Origin: Rhodospirillaceae bacterium
Lineage (GTDB): Bacteria > Pseudomonadota > Alphaproteobacteria > SP197
Direction of reading: 5' to 3'
NCBI GenBank assembly: GCA_002722885.1
Contig: PBNE01000003.1
Span: 12,090 to 76,089 of the forward strand
Length of the DNA stretch: 64,000 bases
How positions within the stretch are numbered: position 1 is the first letter of the stretch; each line of letters begins with the position of its first letter. The notes beneath the pieces are model-generated. The model saw nothing but the letters and a program-made list of their open reading frames with translations, searched no databases and was not told the DNA's origin. Positions 51,191-60,730 of this stretch are shown piece by piece. The position numbers and the translations under genes were made by a program.

Positions 51191-51367
51191 GGAAACTCCG
51201 GGCGGCGTTGTGGTGGCGAAAAGAAGCCGGTCTGCAGCAACCGGCGGGCAGAACCTACGGACTCCGTCTTAAATGTAAACGACGAATGCGGCCGAAAGTA
51301 TCTCTGCCACACGCACGCCAACGCGAGTTCTGCTTGAGTGTGGAAGAACAGCGCCTAAGCTTGGCCT

Positions 51368-52787
51368 ATGACAACGGTGCCGACGACGGCCCACGGCAAA
51401 ACCCACACGTCGCACCTGCCGCTGAGTTTTCTGGCTGCGATCTTTTGGGTCAACCTTCTCGCCTTCCTGAACTTTTCGCCCGTCTTCGTGGCCATGGTGC
51501 AACTGGGCAAGGCCCTCGATGCACCCGATGCGCTGACTCTGCAGCTTCCGACAGCCCTCTACGCGGCGATCGCCTGCGCCGCGCCGGCAACGCCCTTTCT
51601 ACTGCTGCGTCTGGGTGCCCGGCAGTTGCTGATCTGCGCAATGATCGGCCTTTCGGCGACGACCGTGCTGGCCTCCCTGTGCCAGACGTTCTGGCAACTG
51701 GCGATCGTTCTTTTCTTGCATGGTGTGTTCGTCGCGCCGATTTCGCCAGCAACACAGGCGACCGTGAAAGAGCGGTTGAACCAGCACGACCTCGGTGTCG
51801 GTATGGCCGTGTGGGGCGCCGGCAACTGCGCCGGCGGCCTGATCGGCACCTTGCTCGCCGGTGTCATGATCACGGCCTTCGGCTGGCGATCGCTGTTCCT
51901 GATCCCCCTGCCCATGGTGCTGGCCGTGCTCAAATCAAGCGAGACGGTCCGTCCGAAGTGCGATGTCGCATCGCTCATGTTTGCGCCGCTCACCATTTTG
52001 CTACTGGTGGTGACCGCTTCGATGGGTCCCAGCCTGTAGTGCTTCGCGTCGCCACTGGTGATCACAACCACCGTGCTCTTCGCCCTGAGTGTGCCGTTCT
52101 TTCTGTGGAACTACCGAAAGACGCCGGATCCTCGTTTCCATCTGGGCTGCCTCAGAAATCGCAATGTTGCCTTGTCCCTGACGATTCTCCTCGTCTTCAA
52201 CATGGTTTCGACGGGTCTCTTCCAGGTTGAGTTCCTGGGAAAGGACCCAGAGATGACCGCTGACATCTTCGGGCCACGCACCGCCATTGGCGCAGCGACC
52301 CTACTGGGTGGATTCGCGCTGGCCGACTACCTGTGCCGCGAAGACCGCCTGATGCTGTGCTTCATGGGAGGCATTGCCTTCTCGCTGATCGCCAAAAGCG
52401 GATTCATCCTCTACGACAGCCACACAGCCGCCTTTCAGGCGATCTGGCCGGTCGCCGTCGGCGGCGTGGGTTTCGGTCTGATGGCCGGGCTTCTGGCGAC
52501 AACAGCCTACCGGACCGTCGATGAACATCATGCCGCTCATGTCGCAACCGCTTTTATCCTGGCGACCTACCTCGGTGCGTCACTTGGCGCCGGTGTGCTC
52601 GAGGAAATCATGGTGCTGTTCGACACCCTTCTCCTATCGCAGAGCGTTTCAGAACATTTCCCTGAGCACAGACGCCTTCAAGAGTGAATTCTGGGTGGAG
52701 TTCGCCGCCGTCGCGGCCCTGACCATTCCGGGTTGGCTTCTGCTCGAGCGAAAGCCGTCCCCGAATGCCACACCTTCGTCGAAATGA
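51368..52787 (+). pseudogene. MFS transporter, interrupted
   Basis: ATG 51368 opens a major-facilitator protein (SFLAAIFWVNLLAFLNFSPV, LFLHGVFVAPISPATQATVK, WGAGNCAGGLIGTLLAGVMI) that meets TAG at 52037-52039 after GPSL. It then continues in the same frame (CFASPLVITTTVLFALSVPF ... GVGFGLMAGLLATTAY). Near 52660 coding shifts to another frame, which supplies the last helix (KSEFWVEFAAVAALTIPGWL) and ends at 52787. The helix pattern fits a 14-helix DHA2-type drug-efflux carrier. One amber and one frameshift make it non-functional as sequenced. Confidence 0.75.
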
Positions 52788-52905
52788 GGATCGTTTGATC
52801 CACTGTTCTCATGACCCAGTGCGAGGCGGCACATCTGCATCGCCTGCATTGCAGATTTGTCTCGAAAAACTCACCGCCACATACTCGGCCGCCGTTACCC
52901 AGGCA

Positions 52906-53105
52906 TCAGTTGGACTCTCGGTCCGAGTCCTTGCCTTCAACACCCAAGAAAGCGCGCTTCAAAAGGATATCTCTGGGCGCAAGGCCGTACTTGCGATACA
53001 GGAACAGCAACATCAGGAGGTTGCTGATCAACACACCCGCCAGGGTTGAGAGCGCAGCTCCGGTAGCACCATAGTTCGAGATCAGGGTGACCTGCTCACC
53101 TGAGA
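52906..53105 (-). pseudogene. C-terminal fragment of a polysaccharide flippase-like membrane protein
   Basis: The minus strand reads GEQVTLISNYGATGAALSTL, then AGVLISNLLMLLFLYRKYGL and APRDILLKR before a TGA at 52906. This resembles the last membrane helix and basic tail of MATE/Wzx-type lipopolysaccharide flippases. The similarity stops at about 53105, exactly where the insertion-sequence remnant begins, so the rest of the gene was removed or displaced by the element. Confidence 0.6.
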
Positions 53106-53147
53106 CTCCCTCAGTTGATATGAGAGTCCGTCACCAGGAGACGGACG

Positions 53148-53411
53148 ATGCGGAAGAGCCGGTTCAGCGAGGAACAGATCATCGGCGTGTTGCGTGAGTA
53201 GGAGGCCGGCGCGATGACGGCCGAGGTGTGTCGTCACGGGATCAGCGAGCAGATTTTCTACCGGTGGAAGTCGAAGAACGGCGGGATGGAGCCGTTCGAC
53301 GCCCAGCGCCTGAAGGGGCTGGAGTGGGTCGTGGCGGCTTCCTGCGAAGATGGGCCAAGGCGGGTCGTTGGATCACTGTACGCCACGCTTCAGCCGAGAT
53401 GGATCACATGA
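53148..53411 (+). pseudogene. IS3-family OrfA transposase remnant
   Basis: ATG 53148 begins MRKSRFSEEQIIGVLRE, TAG at 53199-53201, then EAGAMTAEVCRHGISEQIFY and RWKSKNGGMEPFDAQRLKGL in the same frame. That is the helix-turn-helix OrfA of IS3-group elements. The amber stands where relatives have glutamine (REQEAG). After KGLE the homology ends and no OrfB follows before the desaturase gene at 53439. The left flank from about 53106 probably contains the element terminus. Confidence 0.75.
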
Positions 53412-53438
53412 AGCTGCTCGGCCCGCTCGTGATCCGAT

Positions 53439-54392
53439 CTAAGCGGTGGCTTCGTCGGGGTTGCGGACAAAGGTTTCGCGCAGGACATCGCCGACATGGG
53501 CGGCATAGGTCTGTGTGACGGGTTCTTCGCCACGGGCGGCGACGATGGTCTCGTGCAGTTCGCGCAGGCGATGGAAGGGGACGCCGGGATAGGTGTGGTG
53601 GGCGGTGTGATAGACCATCTGCCAGGACAACCAGTGCATCACGGGGTTGGTCTTGACAGTGCGGGTGCTGCGCCACGTGTCGTCCAGGAAGGGCATGCCG
53701 CCGTGTTCGATGAAGTTCTGGACCTGGTGGGTCCAGGCGGTGGCGATCATCGGTGCCCACCAGACAATCACAATGGCCCAGGTCTGCAAAGCAAACGACG
53801 CCGAGATGAAGACTGCATATAGAGCGAGGTGCCAGCGGGCCTCAGCCACGACCTTCTTTTCCTGCTCTTCGCTGAGGTAGTACTCGGAGACCGGAATGCG
53901 GCGGCCGGTCACGGCATGGCGGATCATCGTGGCCCAGAGGCCGATCCAGTACGTGATGCCAACCAGTGCCAGAAGGTCCGCGAAGCGGCCATTGTAGAGG
54001 CTCTGGTACACCAGCTCGGCGTCCTTCTCGGGATCCTGTGTGTGGCGGTGATGACAGAAATGCTGCCAGCGGTCGTAGTCTCGTGGGAACATCAGGACGA
54101 AGCCCGTGAACCGGCCCAGGGCCTCGTTGATCCAGCGCGTGCGGAACACGGTCTCGTGGCTTGATTCATGCTGGGCGGCATAGAGCCAGTTGATCAGCAT
54201 GCCGTGGACGACGAATACGGGCACGCCCCACCAGCTTCCCCAGGTGAGCCAGAGCAGCGATCCCGACGCCACAAGTGCCAAAAGATGACTGCCAAACTGA
54301 ACGAACCCGGCGCGGTCCGACTTCTTCATCAGGCCGCGAAGAATCTGCGGATCGACCTTGGCTTGGCCTTCAGCGGCGAAGCTGTCCTGCAT
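53439..54392 (-). CDS. Fatty acid desaturase family protein
   Basis: The 317-residue membrane di-iron enzyme has the three histidine boxes: HESSH (75-79), HFCHHRH (111-117) and HTAHH near 262, between four hydrophobic segments. It resembles DesA/alkane-hydroxylase-like desaturases and related carotenoid or sphingolipid hydroxylases. The electron donor is not encoded nearby. Its 3' end lies beside IS debris that did not disrupt it. Confidence 0.9.
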   Translation of the reverse strand: MQDSFAAEGQAKVDPQILRGLMKKSDRAGFVQFGSHLLALVASGSLLWLTWGSWWGVPVFVVHGMLINWLYAAQHESSHETVFRTRWINEALGRFTGFVLMFPRDYDRWQHFCHHRHTQDPEKDAELVYQSLYNGRFADLLALVGITYWIGLWATMIRHAVTGRRIPVSEYYLSEEQEKKVVAEARWHLALYAVFISASFALQTWAIVIVWWAPMIATAWTHQVQNFIEHGGMPFLDDTWRSTRTVKTNPVMHWLSWQMVYHTAHHTYPGVPFHRLRELHETIVAARGEEPVTQTYAAHVGDVLRETFVRNPDEATA

Positions 54393-54481
54393 GGTGATCT
54401 CCGTTTCACGATCGCTGGAACTTACCGACCGGAGTGCCAGCCCGACACACGATCATATCGCAGGCGTCAGATAAGTTGAAC

Positions 54482-55386
54482 TCATCCGAGCTTGAAGGGG
54501 CGTTTGGCCCCAAGCACAGCCATCGTGGGTTCGAACGCAGCCAGCTCCTCTCGCAGCCAGACCAAAAAGGTCTCTCCCCGTGCACCAAGACCGCTTGCGG
54601 CTCGCCACACAGCATGGACGGCCGCGTTGGATGAGTGGGCCGGTACAAACGGCTTCACAAGGCGACCGGCCAACAGATGATCGCCCGCAATCAGCTCATC
54701 ACCCAAGGCCAAGCCATCTCCAGCAAACGCAGACTCAATCACCAGAAAGGACGAGTGGAACACGTTGCCATCCGACGCCAGGTGGCGGGTGTTGCAGCCC
54801 GCGGTCTAAAACCACTGACGCCACCATTTTGGCGAGGCTTCATGGAGCAGGACCGACTTCATGAGGTCTTCGGGTTTGGTGAAGCGGTCGGCCATGGCAG
54901 GGCTGCATACCGGGAACACGTGACAGGGACAAAGGCGCTCGCTGGCCCAACCGGCACCCAGAGGCTGGCCGAAATGGAGTGCTAGATCGGACCGTTCGTT
55001 GAGATGGTGCGCCGAATCGTCGCTAGGAATCAGTTCCAGAGCGATCTCCGGGTGAGCCTGCCGAAACCGCGAGAGGCGTGCTCGAAGCCAGCAGTCGAGA
55101 AGCCCTGGGTTTCCAACCAGAACCAGCCGCCGATCGTCACCCTCTTCCCCGACGGCGCGACGGACGGCCAAATCCATGCTGTCGAACGCTCCGGTCAGGC
55201 TTTCGGCGAGTTCGCGACCTGATCTTGTGAGGGCAACGCGGCGGTTGAAGCGGTCCAACAGACGCAATGCCAGTTGTCCCTCAAGAGAACGGACCTAGTG
55301 GCTTATCGACGTTCGTGTCACCGACAGTTCCTCGGCAGCCTCGAAGGCGCGCAGGGAACTCAGAGCGTCGGCAATCGACGGGGCAT
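54482..55386 (-). pseudogene. LysR-family (GcvA-like) regulator, decayed
   Basis: ATG 55386 gives MPRRLPTL, then a frameshift into SSLRAFEAA, after which about ten residues of the helix-turn-helix appear deleted (EELSVTRTSISH). TAG (55295-55297) replaces the glutamine of the conserved SHQ motif. VRSLEGQLALRLLDRFNRRV and the effector domain follow in the same frame down to KWWRQWF, TAG (54806-54808), TAGCNTRHLASDGNVFHSSF and on to 54482. Four lesions make it clearly non-functional. It would have been adjacent to, and perhaps regulated, the agmatinase gene upstream. Confidence 0.8.
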
Positions 55387-55400
55387 GGCGCGCGCTCGTT

Positions 55401-56363
55401 CTATCCGCCACGGCGGCGGTCGACGGCGTCGGCGAGGATGCAGAGAATCTCGAACATGAAGGTGGCGCCAACCAGAGCCGTGTTGCCGCTGGGGTCGAAG
55501 GGTGGCGCGACTTCCACGACATCGCCGCCGACGATGTCGAGGCCCTGCAGCCCGCGAACAACCTGCTGCGCTTCACGGGTAGTCATGCCGCCGATTTCCG
55601 GCGTGCCGGTGCCCGGCGCGTAGACGGGGTCGAGACCATCGACATCGAAGCTGATGTAGGTCAGCCCGTCGCCCACCACACGGCGTGCCTCGGCGATCAC
55701 GGCCTCAGGGCCCATAGCAGTAAAGTCCTCCATGTAGATCACGCGCATACCGCTTTCTTCGGCAAAAGCCATGTCGTCGGGATAGTAGATCGAACCCCGG
55801 ATGCCGATCTGGATGGTGCGCTTGGGGTCGAGGAGTCCCTCCTCGACCGCGCGGCGGAACGGCGTGCCATGGGTGAATTTGTTGTCCCCGAAGTAGCGGT
55901 CGTTGGTGTCGGAATGGGCGTCGAAATGGATCATACCGACGGGCCGGTCCTTCGCGATGGCGCGCATGATAGGCAGTGTGACGAGATGGTCACCACCGGC
56001 GGTGAGCGGCGCTGCACCGGCTTCGTGAACTTTGGCGTAGAACGTTTCGACACGCCCGAGTGTGTCCATCAGGTCGATGGGATTAACGGGGCAATCACCG
56101 AGATCAGCGACCTGACACAGCTCGTAGGGTGCGAGCCTACTCACGTGGTGAACCTTGCGCATCAGGCTGGACTGGTTGCGAATTTCACGCGGGCCGTGCC
56201 GTGCGCCGGCACGATTGGTGGTGCCGCCGTCCCAGGGCACACCGATCAGCGCGATGTCGACCCCATTGGGATCGCGTGTGTGCGGCAGGCGCATGAATGT
56301 GGGGATATCCCCAAAACGCGGCACGACCGCAGCATCCACGGGCTGGTTGTAGTTGGTCGCCAT
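55401..56363 (-). CDS. speB: Agmatinase-family ureohydrolase
   Basis: The 320-residue product is a binuclear manganese (or nickel) ureohydrolase. Metal ligands sit in GGDHLVTLP, MIHFDAHSDTND and YISFDVDGLDPVYAPGTGTP, and the fold ends GGDVVEVAPPFDPSGNTALV. Members hydrolyse agmatine, guanidinobutyrate, guanidinopropionate or guanidine, and the motifs alone do not decide which. ATG 56363 is chosen because GGGAGG precedes it. A broken LysR gene lies downstream and a 2-oxoglutarate dioxygenase gene is divergent. Confidence 0.88.
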   Translation of the reverse strand: MATNYNQPVDAAVVPRFGDIPTFMRLPHTRDPNGVDIALIGVPWDGGTTNRAGARHGPREIRNQSSLMRKVHHVSRLAPYELCQVADLGDCPVNPIDLMDTLGRVETFYAKVHEAGAAPLTAGGDHLVTLPIMRAIAKDRPVGMIHFDAHSDTNDRYFGDNKFTHGTPFRRAVEEGLLDPKRTIQIGIRGSIYYPDDMAFAEESGMRVIYMEDFTAMGPEAVIAEARRVVGDGLTYISFDVDGLDPVYAPGTGTPEIGGMTTREAQQVVRGLQGLDIVGGDVVEVAPPFDPSGNTALVGATFMFEILCILADAVDRRRGG

Positions 56364-56484
56364 CTGCACCTCCCAGTGATGGCGCGGCACGATGCCCCGG
56401 CTTCAGACGAAGTGCAACGCGGGGCGCTTGAACGCCGGGCATGTCCGCGACAGAGTCCGTTTGAACGACACAGGAGACAGGGTC

Positions 56485-57357
56485 ATGAGGCTGGTTCCTC
56501 TTGATGGCGCCTTCGGCGTGACGGTGGAGGACTTCGATCTCTCGCATGTGCAGGATCCGCAAGACCTGAGCCCCCTAATCGGGGCCTATTTTGACCACAA
56601 GCTCATGGTGTTGCCCCGGCAGGACCTGACCATGGCGCAGTACGAGTTTTTCGCGCGGCAGTGGGGCGATCTCTACATCGAGACCTATGAAAACCTCGCC
56701 ATGCCGGAGCATCCGGCCATCATGGAGGTGGGCAATGTGGGCGGCGTGCTGGAGCAGGCCGACTACCGCAATGGCGCGGCCTTCTGGCACACCGACCGCG
56801 CCTATGCCGAGGACTGCAATGCCGCGACGATGCTCTACTGCATTCATGCACCAGCGACCGGCGGAGAGACCCATTTCTGCGATCTGGTGGCCGCCTATGA
56901 GGCGCTGGACGAGGACACCCGGGAACGCATCCGGGACATTCAGGTGCGCCACCGCTATGGCGGTGGCGACCGGGAGGATTGGGAGTATGAGGTACACCCC
57001 ATGGTCCCGGGCCAGGAGGAAACGCTGCCGATCGGACGCCAACCGCTGGTTCGCCGCCATGATGTCACGGGCAAGATCGGGCTCTATTCGGTAGCCGGGA
57101 CCTGGCACGAGGTGGAAGGCCACAGCTTCGAAGAAGCACGGGCACTGATGCGGAGCCTGAAGCTCCATGCCATCCAGCCACAGTTCAGGACGACTCACCG
57201 CTACACGCCGGGCGATCTCGTGCTGTGGGACAACACCCAGACCATGCATGCCGCCGAGCCCGTGGGTCCAGCGGTGGACGACAGCACCAAACGCCTGCTG
57301 CGCCGGATCGTGGTGATGGGCCTGCCGTCAATCCTGCGTGAGAGAGCGACATCCTGA
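56485..57357 (+). CDS. TauD/TfdA-family 2-oxoglutarate dioxygenase
   Basis: The 290-residue Fe(II)/2-oxoglutarate enzyme has the iron ligands His and Asp in FWHTDRAY and the distal His in DNTQTMHAAEP, with the 2-oxoglutarate-binding arginine in STKRLLRRIVV. FDHKLMVLPRQDLTMAQYEF and GGETHFCDLVAAYEAL are TauD-type segments. GGAG precedes ATG 56485. The substrate is unknown; divergence from an agmatinase-type gene makes a guanidino compound or its product one candidate. Confidence 0.86.
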   Translation: MRLVPLDGAFGVTVEDFDLSHVQDPQDLSPLIGAYFDHKLMVLPRQDLTMAQYEFFARQWGDLYIETYENLAMPEHPAIMEVGNVGGVLEQADYRNGAAFWHTDRAYAEDCNAATMLYCIHAPATGGETHFCDLVAAYEALDEDTRERIRDIQVRHRYGGGDREDWEYEVHPMVPGQEETLPIGRQPLVRRHDVTGKIGLYSVAGTWHEVEGHSFEEARALMRSLKLHAIQPQFRTTHRYTPGDLVLWDNTQTMHAAEPVGPAVDDSTKRLLRRIVVMGLPSILRERATS

Positions 57358-57403
57358 AAGACGGTTGCGTTACAGTGGCGAACAACATCCGGGAGACGCC
57401 TTC

Positions 57404-57892
57404 ATGTCAAATCACCTGAAAGCATAGCTGGCCGCCGGCGCGGTGCTACTGACCGCATCGGCTGATGAGGCCGCGGAGTGGACCGAAGTTCTGGTCACCA
57501 CCGGGGATGTGAATGCGGTCGCGATGGCCGACGGGCGGCAGGTGATGACCTACTACGCCAGTGGCGGTGTTGCGTTGATTGCCGAGGACACCATGGCGCC
57601 GGGCGGCAGCTCCGAATGCGCGGGCATGATCGATGCCGGGAGCGACGGCACGTCTGTTTTGCTGTCCTGCGCGACGGCCGACAACGACGGTGACACGGTG
57701 TTTTCCGAGGTCGCGCGCGGCAAGGACAGTGGCCTGCCTCCAGGCCAAGGCATCTATGCCTAAACCGGCGGGACCGGAAAATGGGAAGGCTTCACGGCCC
57801 AGTGCACTTATGAAGTTCACACACAGCCCAACGGCCAGGGCGTGGAGTTCGGCCAGTGCACAGGCGACACCCTGCCACCGCCGTTGATCTGA
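57404..57892 (+). pseudogene. Small secreted protein gene with two in-frame stops
   Basis: ATG 57404 reads MSNHLKA, TAG (57425-57427), LAAGAVLLTASADEAAEWTE, so the stop falls inside the signal peptide. The body continues ATADNDGDTVFSEVARGKDS ... GQGIYA to TAA (57761-57763), and the same frame goes on TGGTGKWEGFTAQCTYEVHT to TGA at 57890. Three cysteines in the body and one pair in the tail suggest a disulfide-bonded periplasmic protein. No family is recognised. Confidence 0.65.
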
Positions 57893-57952
57893 TCGGCTCT
57901 TTCGCCAGGTGGCGCGAACCGCTATCACCTTCTCAGCAGTGCGGAGAGGACG

Positions 57953-59335
57953 ATGGCGATCGATCTTTGGGATGACGACGGCAGTTTTGGCGGAATCGGA
58001 CAGGAGTTTGAGCCAGACTGGCTATTCACCGACACACAGAAGGGGCTGCGCGCCGACCTGATTGAACTCTGCCGGACGACGCTGCGGCCCAATGCGTTTG
58101 AGAGCGACGACGGCTACATCTTTCCGCGCAAGAACTTCCAGGCCCTGGCCGAACTGGGCATGCTGGGCCTGAATGTGCCTGAAGCTTTGGGTGGCCGTGG
58201 CGAAAACCATGTAGCGACGGCCCTGGTGGTCGAAACCATCGCGCGCTACGGCTGTCCCAGTACCGCCATGTGCTACGTAATGCACAGCGCCGCCGTGGCC
58301 GCGGCCATGCTGCGCCATCACGGCAACGACACCCTGTGTGACCTGATGGGACGGCTCGACAAGGAGTGCCTGGTGGGCACGCTGTCACTCTCGGACCCCG
58401 CCACAGGCAGTCACGTCTGGTTCCTGATGTCGTCGTCAGCTGAAAAGGACGGCGATGGTTTCAAGCTCAACAAGAAGGCGTCGTGGACGACCTCGGGCGG
58501 TTACGCCGACTGGTATGTCGCCCAGACCACCAGCCCCGACTTCAATGGTGACTACGCGAACTTCTCGACCTGGCTGGTGATGGATGACGAGGTCAACGCC
58601 AATCCCGGCTCGTGGGACGGTATGGGGTTGCGCGGCAACCAGTCCGGTCCGATCGAGATTACAGACCTGCAGGTTCCGGCAAACAGGCTGATTGGTCCCG
58701 TCGGTGACGGCAGCACAAGCAACGACGAAGCAACGGACCCGTTCTTCCTGTTCGGCACGGCGTCATGCTGGAACGGCATCGCATTGGGCATGCTCGACAT
58801 CACCCGGCGCCATACGACCCGCAAGAAGCATATCGATGTCGGCCTGCGGGTCTGCGATTACGCGACGATCCAAGACTATGTCGGCCACGCAATCATGACG
58901 ACCAACAGCAGCCGTATGATGACCTATTCGACCTGCCGCCAGATGGATGAGACGACAGGAAACTGCGACTGGTCGATCCATAGCGACCCCGAGGCTCTGC
59001 CCCGCTCCGAGCTGGTACCGTGGAGCTGGGCCGCCAAGTACATGGCGGCCGGCAACGTCACCGCGGTGTCCGACAAGATGCTGCATGCCTGCGGTGGCAC
59101 GGCCTACAAAGCGGGTTTGGGTATGGAGCGCCTGCTGCGCGACGCCAAGGCGGGCTGGGTCATGGCGCCGACAAACGAGGTTATCCGCAACTTCATGGGC
59201 CGCGCCGGCTTGCTGGGTTTCGAGGCCCTGGACCTGTGGAACCAGACCGTCGATCAACGCGCGATCGACAACGAAGTGAAGAAGATGTCGGCCGAAGAAA
59301 AACGCGCCCTCGCCGAACGACTTCTAGCTGACTGA
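57953..59335 (+). CDS. Acyl-CoA dehydrogenase family protein
   Basis: The 460-residue product has the acyl-CoA dehydrogenase fold: an N-terminal helical domain (LAELGMLGLNVPEALGGRGE, ETIARYGCPSTAMCYVMHSA), the FAD-contacting strand SLSDPATGSHVWF and NKKASWTTSGGYADWYV, and a C-terminal domain with HACGGTAYKAGLGMERLLRD (FAD/CoA loop). The active-site base cannot be placed confidently by eye, and the sequence is divergent, so a nitroalkane-oxidase or DszC-like role is possible. Confidence 0.85.
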   Translation: MAIDLWDDDGSFGGIGQEFEPDWLFTDTQKGLRADLIELCRTTLRPNAFESDDGYIFPRKNFQALAELGMLGLNVPEALGGRGENHVATALVVETIARYGCPSTAMCYVMHSAAVAAAMLRHHGNDTLCDLMGRLDKECLVGTLSLSDPATGSHVWFLMSSSAEKDGDGFKLNKKASWTTSGGYADWYVAQTTSPDFNGDYANFSTWLVMDDEVNANPGSWDGMGLRGNQSGPIEITDLQVPANRLIGPVGDGSTSNDEATDPFFLFGTASCWNGIALGMLDITRRHTTRKKHIDVGLRVCDYATIQDYVGHAIMTTNSSRMMTYSTCRQMDETTGNCDWSIHSDPEALPRSELVPWSWAAKYMAAGNVTAVSDKMLHACGGTAYKAGLGMERLLRDAKAGWVMAPTNEVIRNFMGRAGLLGFEALDLWNQTVDQRAIDNEVKKMSAEEKRALAERLLAD

Positions 59336-59560
59336 TGGATCAAGACGCCCGATCAAGGTCGGTCACGGGTCTTCGCGGTTTAGCGCATCGCTTCCTTCCC
59401 CCCCTTGTGGGAGACGGTCAGGATGGGGGTATGGGGCGCAACCGCATTGAAGCCAGATGATAAGATTGGCTCAAGAAGCGCTCCGCGCTCCTACTCTGCC
59501 TGCGCCTCCCCGCGTTGGGGGGGGAAATCCGGCGCGACGTCTCGCGATCGGCACAGAGCC

Positions 59561-60730
59561 ATGAAGGGCATTTCGGTTCAGGCGCTGACGGCAGGCGTTC
59601 TGGCCGCGCTGGTGGGGTTTGCCAGTGCGACGGTGGTGATCCCGGGGCTTCTGGCGGTGGGCGCGAGCCCCGAGCAGGCCGCATCGGGCCTGATGGCGCT
59701 GTCGATCGCCATGGGTGTCTGCGGGCTGGCGATGAGCCTGACAACGCGGATGCCAATCTCCGTGGCCTGGTCGACACCGGGGGCGGCCCTGCTGGCCTCA
59801 GTGGGACTTATTGAGGGCGGGTTCGCCGCAGCCGTGGGCGCGTTTCTGGTTTGCGGCCTGATGATCGTGATCGCGGGGCTTTTGCGACCGCTGGGCCGCT
59901 GGGTCGCGGAGATCCCCTCGCCCATCGCCAACGCCATGCTGGCGGGCGTGCTGCTGCAGCTCTGCCTAGCGCCGGTCGAAGCGGTGGTCGAGATGCCGGC
60001 CATGACGCTGACGGTGATCGTGGTCTGGGCCGTGGTCGCGCGGTTCTGGCGGCTTTATGCGGTGCCCGCAGCCGTCGCCGTGACGGCCGTGCTGATCGCG
60101 GTGACGACGGATCTGCCCCCGGGAAGCCTGACGCCGGTAACGCCCGAGCCGATCCTGGTGATGCCGTCGTTCAACATAGCAGCCCTGATCGGCATCGCCC
60201 TGCCGTTGTTCATCGTGACCATGGCCTCGCAGAACATTACGGGCATCGCCGTGCTCAAAACCTACGACTACAGCCCGCCGCCCGGACGCATTTTCACGAT
60301 CACGGGGCTGTTCAGCCTGGGCGCAGCGCCGTTCGGCGGCCATGCCGTGAATCTGGCGGCCATCACCGCTGCAATGTGCGCGGGGGAGGAAGCCCATCCG
60401 GACCGGACCCGGCGCTACTGGGCCGCCACAACGGCAGGTGGCTGTTACGTGATCCTGGGTCTGCTGGCCGGGGCTGCGGCGGGTTTCATGGAGGCCTCCC
60501 CGCCGATCCTGATTGAGGCGGTCGCGGGCCTGGCGCTGCTGAGCGCGTTCGGCGGCTCTTTGTCGTCAGCACTTCAGGCCACGGACGACCGGGAAGCAGC
60601 AGCCGTCACATTCATCGTGACGGCGTCGGGCCTGACAGTGCTGGGGATCGGCGGCGCCTTCTGGGGCCTCGTGGCCGGCGGCCTGATCATGACGCTGAGC
60701 CGCTGGCGGCGGCGCCCGGGTACTGCGTGA
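59561..60730 (+). CDS. BenE-family (benzoate/H+ symporter-like) transporter
   Basis: The 389-residue protein has about 11-12 membrane helices and BenE-type motifs: LTAGVLAALVGFASATVVIP, ISVAWSTPGAALLASVGLIE, AEIPSPIANAMLAGVLLQLC, IVTMASQNITGIAVLK and LGAAPFGGHAVNLAAITAAM. The family imports benzoate or related aromatic acids by proton symport, but no ring-degradation genes are nearby. ATG 59561 is chosen because the frame upstream has no membrane-protein character. The 225 bases before it contain no recognised gene. Confidence 0.87.
   Translation: MKGISVQALTAGVLAALVGFASATVVIPGLLAVGASPEQAASGLMALSIAMGVCGLAMSLTTRMPISVAWSTPGAALLASVGLIEGGFAAAVGAFLVCGLMIVIAGLLRPLGRWVAEIPSPIANAMLAGVLLQLCLAPVEAVVEMPAMTLTVIVVWAVVARFWRLYAVPAAVAVTAVLIAVTTDLPPGSLTPVTPEPILVMPSFNIAALIGIALPLFIVTMASQNITGIAVLKTYDYSPPPGRIFTITGLFSLGAAPFGGHAVNLAAITAAMCAGEEAHPDRTRRYWAATTAGGCYVILGLLAGAAAGFMEASPPILIEAVAGLALLSAFGGSLSSALQATDDREAAAVTFIVTASGLTVLGIGGAFWGLVAGGLIMTLSRWRRRPGTA

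Noticed and set aside
4325-57892. Genome-wide reassignment of TAG to an amino acid
   Set aside because: TAG terminates cckA, the formate dehydrogenase alpha gene, moaA, the TauE gene and others exactly at family-typical ends, and five of the nine interrupted genes also carry indels, deletions or truncation. Decay or local suppression fits better.
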